Positions 17,324 through 26,616 of a stretch of 64,000 bases of DNA are shown here, piece by piece. Source of the stretch: Pseudonocardia sp. HH130630-07 (GTDB lineage: Bacteria; Actinomycetota; Actinomycetes; Mycobacteriales; Pseudonocardiaceae); NCBI RefSeq assembly GCF_001698125.1, contig NZ_CP013854.1, positions 4,092,001 through 4,156,000 on the forward strand. Direction: 5' to 3'. A program made the translations under genes and the position numbers. Within the stretch, counting starts at the first letter, position 1, and each line of letters begins with the position of its first letter. The notes below the pieces were generated by a model. The model was given only the letters and a program-made list of their open reading frames with translations. It was not told the DNA's origin and did not search any database.

Positions 17324-18120
17324 GGCGCGCCGCCCGGGTCGCGTTCGCGGTGCTGTTCCCGGTGCTGTTGCTGGTGATCCTCGCGGGCCCCGAGCTCGCC
17401 CCGCACACCGCCACCGCGCCCGTCGGGCCGCCGTACACGCCGCCGGGCGCGGGTGGCCTGCTCGGCACCGACCACCTCGGTCGTGACGTCGCGTCCCGGG
17501 TGCTGCACGGCGGCCGGCCGATGCTGCTGACCAGCGTGCTGGCGGCACTCGCCGGCTCCGGCCTCGGCGTGCTGGCCGGTGTGACGACCGCGCTGGCCGC
17601 GCCGGGGAGGCGGTGGGTCGAGACCGTCGTGGTGCGGCCGCTGGACATGCTGGCGGCGCTCCCGCCGATCCTGGTCCTGCTGCTCGTGCTCACGGCGCTG
17701 CCCGGCCGTGGCGGCCTGGTGCTCGCGGTCGTGCTGTCCGGCGTCCCGCTCTCGGCCCGGATCACCCGGGCCGCCGCGGAGCAGGTCGTGGGACGGGCCC
17801 ACGTCGAGGTCGCCGTCGCCCGTGGCGAGAGCTGGGGCTGGCTGCTCGGGCGCGAGGTGCTCCCGCTCGTCGCGGGCACCGTGCTGGCCGACGTCGGGAT
17901 CCGCTTCGTGACGGCCGTGTACCTGGTCGCGGCGGCCGGGTTCCTCGGTCTGGGCACGTCGGCGTCGGACTGGGGACTGCTGATCGTGGAGGCGCTGCCG
18001 GGCGCCGCGTTGCAGCCGTGGGCCCTGCTCACCCCGGTGCTCGGCATCGCGCTGCTCGCCGTGGCCGCGAACCTCGGATCCGACGGCCCGCTCCGGCGGT
18101 CGAGGGGGCGTGTCGGATGA
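17320..18120 (+). CDS. ABC importer permease, DppC/NikC type
   Basis: 266 residues with five or six membrane helices. It contains the DppC-family loop LLGTDHLGRDVASRVLHGGRP and the EAA motif VEVAVARGESWGWLLGREVLP, followed by GFLGLGTSASDWGLLIVEAL, which is conserved in this permease class. It pairs with the upstream DppB-type permease. The GTG start overlaps the previous stop by 4 bp, and the ATPase gene overlaps its own end in the same way. Confidence 0.9.
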   Translation: MRRAARVAFAVLFPVLLLVILAGPELAPHTATAPVGPPYTPPGAGGLLGTDHLGRDVASRVLHGGRPMLLTSVLAALAGSGLGVLAGVTTALAAPGRRWVETVVVRPLDMLAALPPILVLLLVLTALPGRGGLVLAVVLSGVPLSARITRAAAEQVVGRAHVEVAVARGESWGWLLGREVLPLVAGTVLADVGIRFVTAVYLVAAAGFLGLGTSASDWGLLIVEALPGAALQPWALLTPVLGIALLAVAANLGSDGPLRRSRGRVG

Positions 18121-19646
18121 ACCGGCTGGTCGAACTGGACGGCCTGCGGCTGCGGGCCGGGGACCGGGCGCTCCTGGACGGCGTCGACCTGGCGCTGGAC
18201 GCCGGTGAGGCGGTCGGGCTCGTCGGCGCGTCGGGTTCGGGCAAGACGACACTCGCGCTCGCCGTGCTCGGGCACCTCCGCGCGGGCGTCCGGCACGACG
18301 GCGGCCGGATCCGGGTGCAGGGCCGGGACATGCTGCCCGCGCCGGCACCGGGGGTCCGGGGCTGCGTGCTCGGCTACCTGGGCCAGGACCCGGGAGCGGC
18401 ACTCAACCCGTACGCGCGGGTGTCGTCCACGCTGCGGACCGCCGCGGGCGGCGGGCGCGAGGTCGTGGCGGGGGAGCTGCTGGAACGGGTCGGGCTCCCG
18501 CCGGACCTCGCCCGTCGCTACCCGCACCAGCTCTCCGGCGGCCAGCAGCAGCGTGTCGGTCTGGCGGCGGCGCTGGCCCGCGACCCCCGCCTCCTGGTGC
18601 TGGACGAACCGACGACCGCGCTCGACCTGGTCGCCAAGGCCGAGGTGCTGCACGAGATCCGGCGGCTGCGCGAGGCCGGTGTCGCGCTGCTGTGGGTCAG
18701 CCACGACCTCGGCACCGTGCGGTCGCTCGTCGACCGGGTGGCGGTGCTCGACGACGGACGGGTGGTCGAGGACCGGCCGGTGCACGACGTGCTCGCCGCG
18801 CCGGAGTCACCGGCGGCACGGACGCTGATCGCGACCGGGCGGCCCGCGGACACCCGGGTGCGGCCCGGCGACGCGGTCGTCCTGAGTGGGCGCGCGCTCG
18901 GTGCGGGGCACCGCGGGGCCGAGGTGCTCAGCGACGTCACGCTCGACCTCCACCGCGGCGAGTGCCTCGCCGTGCTGGGTGCCTCCGGCGCCGGGAAGAG
19001 CACGCTCGCGCGGTGCCTGGCCGGGTTGCACCGGCCCAGCGCCGGGACGGTCCTGCTGCACGGCACCGCGCTCGCGCCGGACGTCCGCCGGCGCAGCGGC
19101 GCCGACCGGGCCGCGATCGGCCTCGTCGCGCAGAACCCGGCCGAGGCGCTGCACCCGTACCAGGACGTCCGGACCGCGCTGGTCCGCCCGCTGCGCCGGC
19201 TGCGCGGCGTCCGGTCGCGCGCCGCAGGGGACACCGAGGTGACCCGGCTGCTCGGCGCGGTCGGGCTCCCGCCGTCGACGGCGGACCGCCGGCCGGGCGA
19301 GCTGTCCGGTGGACAGCGACAGCGGGTGGCGCTGGCGAGGGCCCTCGCCGCCCGGCCGGACGTGCTGATCTGCGACGAGGTGACCTCGGCGCTCGACAGC
19401 GCGACCCGGGCCGAGGTGCTGGACCTGCTGACCGGGCTGCGCGCCGCGACGGGCGTCGCCGTCCTGCTGATCACGCACGACCCGTGGCTGGCGACGGCCG
19501 CGTCGGACCGCCTGCTGGTGCTCGCCGGCGGCCGGGTCCGGGTGACCGGGCCGACGGCCGACCTGTTGCCACCCGGCGCCGACCCGGACGTGCACCTGAC
19601 CCGATTGCTCGTCCCCACGTACCCCGAAGGAGCTGTGCAGGCATGA
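18117..19646 (+). CDS. Fused double ATPase of the Opp/Nik-type importer (DppD-DppF fusion)
   Basis: 509 residues containing two complete ABC domains. The first has Walker A GASGSGKTT (residues 37-45), Q-loop YLGQDPGAALNP, signature LSGGQQQRVGLA and Walker B LLVLDEP. The second has Walker A GASGAGKST (288-296), LVAQNPAEALHP, LSGGQRQRVALA and VLICDEV. Dpp/Opp importers usually use two separate ATPases; here one chain supplies both. In the second domain the residue after Walker B is followed by T rather than P (CDEVTSALD), still with the catalytic Glu. The C-terminus lacks the Opp-type iron-sulfur Cys motif. It overlaps both neighbours by 4 bp. Confidence 0.92.
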   Translation: MNRLVELDGLRLRAGDRALLDGVDLALDAGEAVGLVGASGSGKTTLALAVLGHLRAGVRHDGGRIRVQGRDMLPAPAPGVRGCVLGYLGQDPGAALNPYARVSSTLRTAAGGGREVVAGELLERVGLPPDLARRYPHQLSGGQQQRVGLAAALARDPRLLVLDEPTTALDLVAKAEVLHEIRRLREAGVALLWVSHDLGTVRSLVDRVAVLDDGRVVEDRPVHDVLAAPESPAARTLIATGRPADTRVRPGDAVVLSGRALGAGHRGAEVLSDVTLDLHRGECLAVLGASGAGKSTLARCLAGLHRPSAGTVLLHGTALAPDVRRRSGADRAAIGLVAQNPAEALHPYQDVRTALVRPLRRLRGVRSRAAGDTEVTRLLGAVGLPPSTADRRPGELSGGQRQRVALARALAARPDVLICDEVTSALDSATRAEVLDLLTGLRAATGVAVLLITHDPWLATAASDRLLVLAGGRVRVTGPTADLLPPGADPDVHLTRLLVPTYPEGAVQA

Positions 19647-22600
19647 AGGCACCGGAGATCATCGACGAGCTGCGCTCACTGGGGGTGGAACTCTGGGAGG
19701 AAGCCGGCCGGATCCGCTTCCGGGCACCCCGCGGTGTACTCACCGACGAGCACCGTGACCTGCTGCGCGCGCACCGGGACGAGATCGTCGGCCTGCTCGC
19801 GGGCGACACCGGGCCGAGGGTCACGGCCGATCCTGCCGCGCGCACCGAGCCCTTCCCGCTGACCGAGGTCCAGACCGCCTACCTGCTCGGCCGGCAGGAG
19901 TCGTTCGGCTACGGCGGCGTGGCCTGCCACGGCTACCTGGAGATCGAGTACCCGGAGCTGGACCCGGTCCGGGTCGAGGACGCGTGGAACCGGCTGATCG
20001 CGCGGCACGACATGCTGCGTGCCGTCGTCGAGGCCGACGGCTACCAGCACGTGCTCCCCGAGGTGCCCCGGTGCCCGGTCCGGTGGGAGGCCTCGCGGGA
20101 CGCGGTCCGCTCCGAGCTCGGGCACCGGATGTACGCCACCGACGTGTGGCCGTTGTTCGAGCTGCGGGTGACCCCCGGCGTCCTGCACGTCTCGATGGAC
20201 TCGTTGATCGCCGACTGGGCGAGCGCGGGCGTCCTGCTGGACGAGCTGGACGTCCTCCTCGCCGACCCGGACGCGGAGCTGCCCCCGTTGGAGCTCACGT
20301 TCCGCGACTACCTGCTCGCCGAGCGGGCCCAGCGCGGTACCGCCCGCTACCTGCGCGACCGTGACTACTGGCTGTCCAGGGTCGACGAGCTGCCCGCTGC
20401 GCCGGACCTGCCGGCCCGGGCCGGCGAGACCACCGGCCCGGTGCGGTTCCGCAGGCACGGCATGCGCCTGTCCGCGCCGCGCTGGGAGTCCCTGCGCGCG
20501 CACGCCGGACGGCACGGTGTGACGCCGTCCACCGCCGTGCTCACCGCGTTCGCCACGGTCCTGCAGCGCTGGGCACGCCTGCCGCGGTTCGCCCTGAACC
20601 TCACCCTGCTCGACCGCCGGCCGCTGCACCCGCAGGTCGACCGGGTGGTCGGCGACTTCACCTCGGTCACCCTGCTGGCCGTCGAGGACGGGACGGAGAT
20701 CCCGTTCCACGAGCACGCGCGCGGCGTCGGCGAGCAGCTGTTCGCCGACCTGGACCACCGGCTCTACTCCGGTGTCGAGGTCGGCCGGGAGATCGCCCGC
20801 CGCCGTGGCCGGGAGGCCGCGCGGATGCCGGTGGTGTTCACCAGCGCCGTCGGTGTCGGCGGGCGCACCGGCCACGGCCTCACCCAGACACCGCAGGTCC
20901 TGCTGGACTGCCAGGTCACCGACGACGCCGACGGTCTCCAGGTCAACTGGGACGTCCGGCAGGGGAGCTATCCCGACGGCCTGGTCGAGGACATGGCGGC
21001 GGCGTTCGAGGGCCTGCTCGTCGCGCTGGCGGACGACGCCGGCACCTGGACCGGTGCCGGCCCGGTCGCGCTGCCCGACTGGCAGGTCGAACAGCGCCGC
21101 CGGGCCAACGACACCGCCGCACCGCTGCCCGCGTCGCTGCTGCACGCCGGCGTGATCGCCCAGGCACACCGGACCCCGGACGACGTCGCGGTGACCGGCC
21201 CGGCCGGCACGCTGACCTACCGCGAGCTGGCCTGTCGCGCGGGTGGTGTCGCCGCGTCGCTGCGGGCGGCGGGCTGCGAGCCGGGCGAGCGCGTCGCGAT
21301 CGTCGTGGACAAGGGCCCGGACCAGATCGTCGCGGTCCTCGGCGTGCTGCTGGCCGGTGGTGCCTACCTGCCCGTCGACACCACCCAGCCACCGCTGCGC
21401 AGGGAGAAGCTGCTCGCCGGCGTGCGGCACGTGCTGACCACGGTCGGGGACGTCCCGCCGGTGGACGCGATCCCGGACGTCCCGCACGGCGACCCGGACG
21501 GCCTGGCCTACGTCATCTACACGTCCGGCTCGACCGGCGACCCCAAGGGCGTCATGGTCAGCCACCGGGCCGCGCTCAACACCGTGCAGGACGTCAACCG
21601 GCGGTTCGGCGTGACGGCCCGCGACCGGGTCCTCGGACTGGCGCAGCTGGGATTCGACCTGTCCGTCTACGACATCGTCGGCCTGCTGTCCGCCGGCGGC
21701 TCGGTGGTGCTGCCGGACCCGGCCCGGCCGGCGGACCCGTCGCACTGGGCCGCACTGGTGGCGGAGTACGGGGTGACCCTCTGGAACTCGGTGCCCGCGC
21801 AGCTGCAGATGCTGGCGCACTACCTCGAGTCCGACCCGCGCCCGCTGCCCACGCTGCGGCTCGCGCTGCTGTCCGGTGACTGGATCCCGGTGACGCTGCC
21901 GGCCCAGGTCCGCGCGTTCGCACCGGGCCTGCGGATGATCGGCCTCGGCGGGGCCACCGAGGCCGCCATCTGGTCCATCCACCACCCGATCGAGAAGGTC
22001 GACCCGGCGTGGGCGTCGGTGCCCTACGGCCTGCCGCTGGCGAACCAGGGGTTCCGCGTGCTGGACGGGGCCCGGCGCGACCGCCCGGTGTGGGTCCCCG
22101 GCGAGCTGCACATCGCCGGTGCCGGTCTGGCCGCCGGGTACTTCGGCGACGCCGCGCTGACCGCGGCCCGGTTCGTCACCCACCCCGACGGCGAGCGGCT
22201 CTACCGCACCGGGGACCTCGGCCGGTACCTGCCCGGCGGTGAGATCGAGTTCCTCGGCCGGGAGGACGACCAGGTCAAGATCCGTGGTCACCGGATCGAG
22301 CTGGGGGAGGTCGAGTCCGCGCTGCTCGCGCACGACGCGGTGGGCGCCGCGGCCGCCGTCGTGGAGGGGGACCGGCACGGCGCCCGCGCGCTGCTCGCCT
22401 TCGTCGAACCCGCCTACGGCGCCCAACCGCCACCCGGCCCGGATCTCGCCGCGGTGAGCCGCTTCGCCGACCGCCAGGTCCGGGGCGTCGAGGCCGGCCG
22501 CGTCGCCGAGCACGTCCGGCTGCTCCACGAGGCGGCGCTGATCTCGATGCGTGACGCGCTGGCCGGGCGGGGCGCCGTCGCCGAGCGGCACCAGTGGCTG

Positions 22601-24820
22601 GTGAACCGCTGGCGGGCGCTGCTCCCCGACCGGCTGCCGGAGATCACCGCGGACCGGGCGTGGGCACGCCTGGCCGGGGACGACCTGATCACGCCGGAGG
22701 CCCTGGAGTTCTACCGGACGCACGTCGAGCGGGTCCACGAGCTGCTCGACGGCACGCAGAACCCGTTCGAGCTGCTGTTCCCGCAGGGCCGGACGGACCG
22801 GGCGCAGGCGATCTACCGCGACACGGCGATCTTCCGCTACCTCAACCACGCGGCCGCCGCACTGCTCAACCGGATCGCCGCGGCACACGACCGGGGCCCG
22901 CTGCGGGTGCTGGAGATCGGCGCGGGCACCGGGGCGACCACCGAGGCCGTCCTGCCGCTGCTGGCCGGGCACGACGTCGACTACCTGTTCACCGACATCT
23001 CGCCGTTCTTCCTCGCCGAGGCGCGGGAGCGGTTCGCCGACGGGGACCGGGTGCGGTTCGCCCTGTTCGACGTGGACGAGGACCACCGGGCCCAGGGACT
23101 CGCACCCAACTCGTTCGACGTCGTGCTCTGCGCCGGCGTGCTCAGCAGCACCCGGCGTCCCGAGGCGGTGCTCGACCTGGTGGCGCCGGGCGGCTGGCTG
23201 GTGTTCACCGAACCGACCGAGGAACACCCGCACATCATGCTGACCCAGGGGTTCATGATGGACGGGCCGTCGCTGCGGTCCCGGGAGCAGTGGCTCGGCC
23301 TCGTCGGGGGAACGGAGCTGTGCCTGCCCGAGCCCGGCCATCCCCAGGCCGGGCAGGGGATCGCGTTGTTCGCCGCCCGGCCGAAGTCCGACCGGGCGCC
23401 GGTGCTGCCCACGGACCTGGCCGCGTTCCTGGCCCGCCGGCTGCCCGCGCACATGGTGCCCGCGCACCTGCAGGTCGTGGACCGGCTGCCCCTCACCGCG
23501 AACGGCAAGGTGGACCGCAGGACCCTCGCCGGATGGCGGCCGGCCACCCTCGGCGCGGCCCCCGATCCCGACACCACGCCACCGGACGAGCTGGAGGCCC
23601 GCCTCTGCGCCCGCTGGGCCGCGGCGCTGAACATCCCGGCGATCGGCCGCACGGAGAGCTTCTTCGACCGCGGTGCGGACTCCCTCATCCTCGCCCGGGT
23701 CACCGGCCGGCTCCGCGAGGAGGTGCCCGAGGCCGCCGGACTCGCCTACGACACCCTGCTGCGCCAGATGCTGAACGAGCCCACGGTGGAGGCACTCGCC
23801 CGGGCGTTGCGCAGCTCGGCGGCGCCCGCACCGGCCACCCCGGTCGCCGGCCGGTCCGGCACCGGGAACTCGCTGCTCGTCCCGTTCGGCGGCGGTGGCG
23901 ACGGGCCGGTCCGGGTGCTGTTCCACGCGGCGCTGGGCACCATGGACTACTTCCACTCGCTGGCGAACGCGCTGGTGGCGCAGGATCTCGGCCCGGTCGT
24001 CGGGCTGGCGGTCGCCGACGCCGACGCCTACTGCGAGATCGACCCGAAGGACCTGATCGCCCGGGTGGCCGACGACTACACCGACCGGTTGCTGGCCGAG
24101 GGACACACCCGCTTCCAGCTGATCGGCTACTGCCTCGGCGGCCTGCTCGCCACCGAGGTGGCACGGCGGCTGTGGGAGCGGGGCGGCGAGGTGCTGGACC
24201 TGACGCTCGTCGACAGCATCCCGATGTTCATCGAGACCGACGAGGAGCTGGCCTTCGAGGCCATCTTCGTCCCCAACCTCGATCTCGACCCGGTCGAGGC
24301 GGTCTTCGGGCCCGACGTCGACGGCGCGGACGTGTACCGGGCGATCGACCTGCTGATGACCGAGAACGACCGGGTGGTCCCGGCGGGCGCGATGGGCGCG
24401 CTGAGCGGCGACCCCGGCCTCGAGTCCGTCGCGGCGGCCGTACGGCGGGCACACGGTCGTACGCAGGACGAGCGGCTCGCCGGTTACGCGGCCGCGGCTG
24501 CGGACCGGGCGGGTGTCCCGGTGGGGCCGGAACTCGTGCCGGGCCTGTTCCGGGTGACCCGGCACAGCATGCGGGCGGCGCGGTTCGACCCCGAGCCGTA
24601 CGCCGGGGACATCACGTTCCTGCGGGCGACCGAGCAGCAGTCCTTCGGCATCACCGCGGGCGTCGGGCACCTGGCGGCGCCGTTCTGGGAGCGGACGTGT
24701 CTCGGTGAGTTCACCGTGATCGACGTGCCGGGCAACCACTTCAGCGTGATCGAGCCACCACACCTGGAGGTGGTGGCCGGGCACATCGCAGCGGCGGTCC
24801 GCGCGGGGGTGACCGCATGA
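19643..24820 (+). CDS. NRPS: TubC dock-Cy-A(Cys)[MT]-PCP-TE, terminal module
   Basis: 1,725 residues, laid out like PchF. Residues 1-52 resemble a TubC-type N-terminal docking domain. The cyclisation (Cy) domain has the DxxxxDxxS motif D186-S194 (DSLIADWAS). The adenylation domain has YTSGSTGDPKG (626) and FDLSVYD (671); its pocket reads D-L-Y-N-L-S-x-I-W, the cysteine code. A class I methyltransferase is inserted after A8, from about 935 to 1245, with the SAM loop VLEIGAGTGATTE (1089). The adenylation lysine is K1289 (TANGK), the carrier serine S1347 (GADSL). The thioesterase nucleophile position is Cys1497 (GYCLGG) and the His is 1699. It should add, cyclise and methylate the last cysteine and release the product. 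Confidence 0.93.
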   Translation: MKAPEIIDELRSLGVELWEEAGRIRFRAPRGVLTDEHRDLLRAHRDEIVGLLAGDTGPRVTADPAARTEPFPLTEVQTAYLLGRQESFGYGGVACHGYLEIEYPELDPVRVEDAWNRLIARHDMLRAVVEADGYQHVLPEVPRCPVRWEASRDAVRSELGHRMYATDVWPLFELRVTPGVLHVSMDSLIADWASAGVLLDELDVLLADPDAELPPLELTFRDYLLAERAQRGTARYLRDRDYWLSRVDELPAAPDLPARAGETTGPVRFRRHGMRLSAPRWESLRAHAGRHGVTPSTAVLTAFATVLQRWARLPRFALNLTLLDRRPLHPQVDRVVGDFTSVTLLAVEDGTEIPFHEHARGVGEQLFADLDHRLYSGVEVGREIARRRGREAARMPVVFTSAVGVGGRTGHGLTQTPQVLLDCQVTDDADGLQVNWDVRQGSYPDGLVEDMAAAFEGLLVALADDAGTWTGAGPVALPDWQVEQRRRANDTAAPLPASLLHAGVIAQAHRTPDDVAVTGPAGTLTYRELACRAGGVAASLRAAGCEPGERVAIVVDKGPDQIVAVLGVLLAGGAYLPVDTTQPPLRREKLLAGVRHVLTTVGDVPPVDAIPDVPHGDPDGLAYVIYTSGSTGDPKGVMVSHRAALNTVQDVNRRFGVTARDRVLGLAQLGFDLSVYDIVGLLSAGGSVVLPDPARPADPSHWAALVAEYGVTLWNSVPAQLQMLAHYLESDPRPLPTLRLALLSGDWIPVTLPAQVRAFAPGLRMIGLGGATEAAIWSIHHPIEKVDPAWASVPYGLPLANQGFRVLDGARRDRPVWVPGELHIAGAGLAAGYFGDAALTAARFVTHPDGERLYRTGDLGRYLPGGEIEFLGREDDQVKIRGHRIELGEVESALLAHDAVGAAAAVVEGDRHGARALLAFVEPAYGAQPPPGPDLAAVSRFADRQVRGVEAGRVAEHVRLLHEAALISMRDALAGRGAVAERHQWLVNRWRALLPDRLPEITADRAWARLAGDDLITPEALEFYRTHVERVHELLDGTQNPFELLFPQGRTDRAQAIYRDTAIFRYLNHAAAALLNRIAAAHDRGPLRVLEIGAGTGATTEAVLPLLAGHDVDYLFTDISPFFLAEARERFADGDRVRFALFDVDEDHRAQGLAPNSFDVVLCAGVLSSTRRPEAVLDLVAPGGWLVFTEPTEEHPHIMLTQGFMMDGPSLRSREQWLGLVGGTELCLPEPGHPQAGQGIALFAARPKSDRAPVLPTDLAAFLARRLPAHMVPAHLQVVDRLPLTANGKVDRRTLAGWRPATLGAAPDPDTTPPDELEARLCARWAAALNIPAIGRTESFFDRGADSLILARVTGRLREEVPEAAGLAYDTLLRQMLNEPTVEALARALRSSAAPAPATPVAGRSGTGNSLLVPFGGGGDGPVRVLFHAALGTMDYFHSLANALVAQDLGPVVGLAVADADAYCEIDPKDLIARVADDYTDRLLAEGHTRFQLIGYCLGGLLATEVARRLWERGGEVLDLTLVDSIPMFIETDEELAFEAIFVPNLDLDPVEAVFGPDVDGADVYRAIDLLMTENDRVVPAGAMGALSGDPGLESVAAAVRRAHGRTQDERLAGYAAAAADRAGVPVGPELVPGLFRVTRHSMRAARFDPEPYAGDITFLRATEQQSFGITAGVGHLAAPFWERTCLGEFTVIDVPGNHFSVIEPPHLEVVAGHIAAAVRAGVTA

Positions 24821-26616
24821 CCGCCACGGTCGAGGGCGACGTCCGCACCGTCGGGGAGCGGTCCGCCGGGCCGGCACCCCGCACGGCCGACGCCGCGTTG
24901 AAGGACCTGCGCCGCCCGGTCGCGTGGCTGACCCGGCTCGGCGTGGCGCTGACCGCCGTCGGGGCGCTGAGCACCCTCGTCCCGTTCGTCGGCATCGCCG
25001 AGCTCGGGCGGGTGCTGCTGGGCCCGCAGCCGGTCGACGACGACGTGGTCGTCGGTATCGCGGTCGTCGTCGGTGTCGCGCTGGTCCTCGGCTGGGCCTG
25101 CAACGGTGCCGGGATCTCGGTGACCCACGTCGCCGACTCGAAGCTGCAGGCCCTGCTGCGCCGGCGGATCGTGCACCGGCTCGGCCGGGTGCCCCTCGGG
25201 TGGTACTCCGAGACCAACTCCGGGCTGGTGCGCAAGGCGGCCCAGGACGACATCGACGACCTGCACCATCTCATCGCCCACCACGACGTGGAGATGACCG
25301 GCGCGATCGTGCTGCCCCTGGGCGGCATCGCCTACCTGGTGTGGCTGGACTGGCGGCTGGCGCTGCTGGCGATCGTGACGCTGCCGGTCTACCTGGTCGC
25401 CTACGGCTCGATGATGCGCGGTTTCGTGCAGAAGATGGCCGAGCTGGACGCCGGGTTCGCCCGGGTGTCCGCCGCAATCGTGGAGTTCGTCCACGGCATC
25501 ACGGTCGTGAAGGTGTTCGGCCAGGTCAACCGGGCGCACCGGACCTACGACAGCGCGGTCGGCGAGTTCGGCGAGAAGTACGCCGGCTGGGTGCGGCCGA
25601 TGCTGAGACTGGAGGCCTGGACGTCGATGGCGCTCGCCGCGCCGGTCGTCGCGGTCACCAGCCTGGCGGGCGGGATCTGGTTCGTCACCGCGGGCTGGGT
25701 GACACCGGTCGAGGTGCTCGCCGAGGTGCTGGTGGCGATGGTCGTCCCGTCGACGCTGCTGGTCCTGAACCAGGGGATGACCGCGCAGCGCAAGGCGACG
25801 GCGGCGGCCGGGCGCATCGTGGCGCTGCTCGGGACCACGCCGCTGCCCGTCCCGGACGAGCCGCAGCAGCCCGCCGGCCACGAGGTCGAGTTCGACGACG
25901 TCTCGTTCGCCTACGACGGCACGGACACCGTGCTCTCCGGGGTGAGCCTGCGCTGCCGGCCCGGCACGGTCACCGCGCTGGTGGGCAGCTCGGGGGCGGG
26001 CAAGTCGACGCTGGCGAAGCTCGTCCCCCGGTTCTACGACGTCGGTTCCGGCGCGGTCCGGGTCGGCGGGGTGGACGTCCGGCGGATCGCCCCCGACGTG
26101 CTCTACCGCACGGTCGGGTTCGTGCTCCAGGACGTCCGGCTGCTGCACGGGACCGTGGCCGAGAACCTCCGCCTCGGCCGCCCGCAGGCCACCGGGGACG
26201 AGATCGTCGCCGCGGCCACCGCGGCCCGGATCCACGACCGGATCCTGGCTCTGCCCCGCGGCTACGACTCGGTCCTCGGTGAGGACGCGATCTTCTCCGG
26301 CGGGGAGGCGCAGCGCGTCTCCATCGCCAGGGCGCTGCTGGCCGACACCCCGGTCCTGGTGCTCGACGAGGCCACCGCGTACGCCGACCCGGAGTCCGAG
26401 GCACAGATCCAGGACGCACTGTCCGTCCTCGCCCGCGACCGCACCGTCCTGGTGATCGCGCACCGGCTCGCCACGATCGCCGGCGTCGACCAGATCGTCG
26501 TGCTCGACGGCGGCCGCGTCGCCGAACGCGGCACGCAGGAGGAGCTGCTGGCCGCGGGCGGCCGGTACGCCCGCATGTGGGACGCCTACACCGATGCCGA
26601 AGGGGGCATCCGATGA
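24817..26616 (+). CDS. ABC half-transporter, IrtA/YbtP-like (membrane + ATPase)
   Basis: 599 residues: six membrane helices in the first ~330, then an ATPase with Walker A GSSGAGKST (390-398), signature FSGGEAQRVSIARALL, Walker B VLVLDEATAYADPESE and the H-loop VIAHRLATI. The fold is of exporter type. In siderophore loci (IrtAB, YbtPQ) such pairs import metal-siderophore across the inner membrane, or transport it in the other direction. The aspartate and alanine at the D-loop (ATAYAD) are as in IrtA-like proteins. It overlaps the NRPS by 4 bp and its partner gene follows with the same overlap. Direction of transport is not shown by sequence. Confidence 0.88.
   Translation: MTATVEGDVRTVGERSAGPAPRTADAALKDLRRPVAWLTRLGVALTAVGALSTLVPFVGIAELGRVLLGPQPVDDDVVVGIAVVVGVALVLGWACNGAGISVTHVADSKLQALLRRRIVHRLGRVPLGWYSETNSGLVRKAAQDDIDDLHHLIAHHDVEMTGAIVLPLGGIAYLVWLDWRLALLAIVTLPVYLVAYGSMMRGFVQKMAELDAGFARVSAAIVEFVHGITVVKVFGQVNRAHRTYDSAVGEFGEKYAGWVRPMLRLEAWTSMALAAPVVAVTSLAGGIWFVTAGWVTPVEVLAEVLVAMVVPSTLLVLNQGMTAQRKATAAAGRIVALLGTTPLPVPDEPQQPAGHEVEFDDVSFAYDGTDTVLSGVSLRCRPGTVTALVGSSGAGKSTLAKLVPRFYDVGSGAVRVGGVDVRRIAPDVLYRTVGFVLQDVRLLHGTVAENLRLGRPQATGDEIVAAATAARIHDRILALPRGYDSVLGEDAIFSGGEAQRVSIARALLADTPVLVLDEATAYADPESEAQIQDALSVLARDRTVLVIAHRLATIAGVDQIVVLDGGRVAERGTQEELLAAGGRYARMWDAYTDAEGGIR

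Noticed and set aside
19676..24877. A 1,733-codon reverse-strand frame opposite the terminal NRPS
   Set aside because: Mirror artefact of codon bias; no domain motifs in it, whereas the plus strand has complete Cy, A, MT, PCP and TE motifs.
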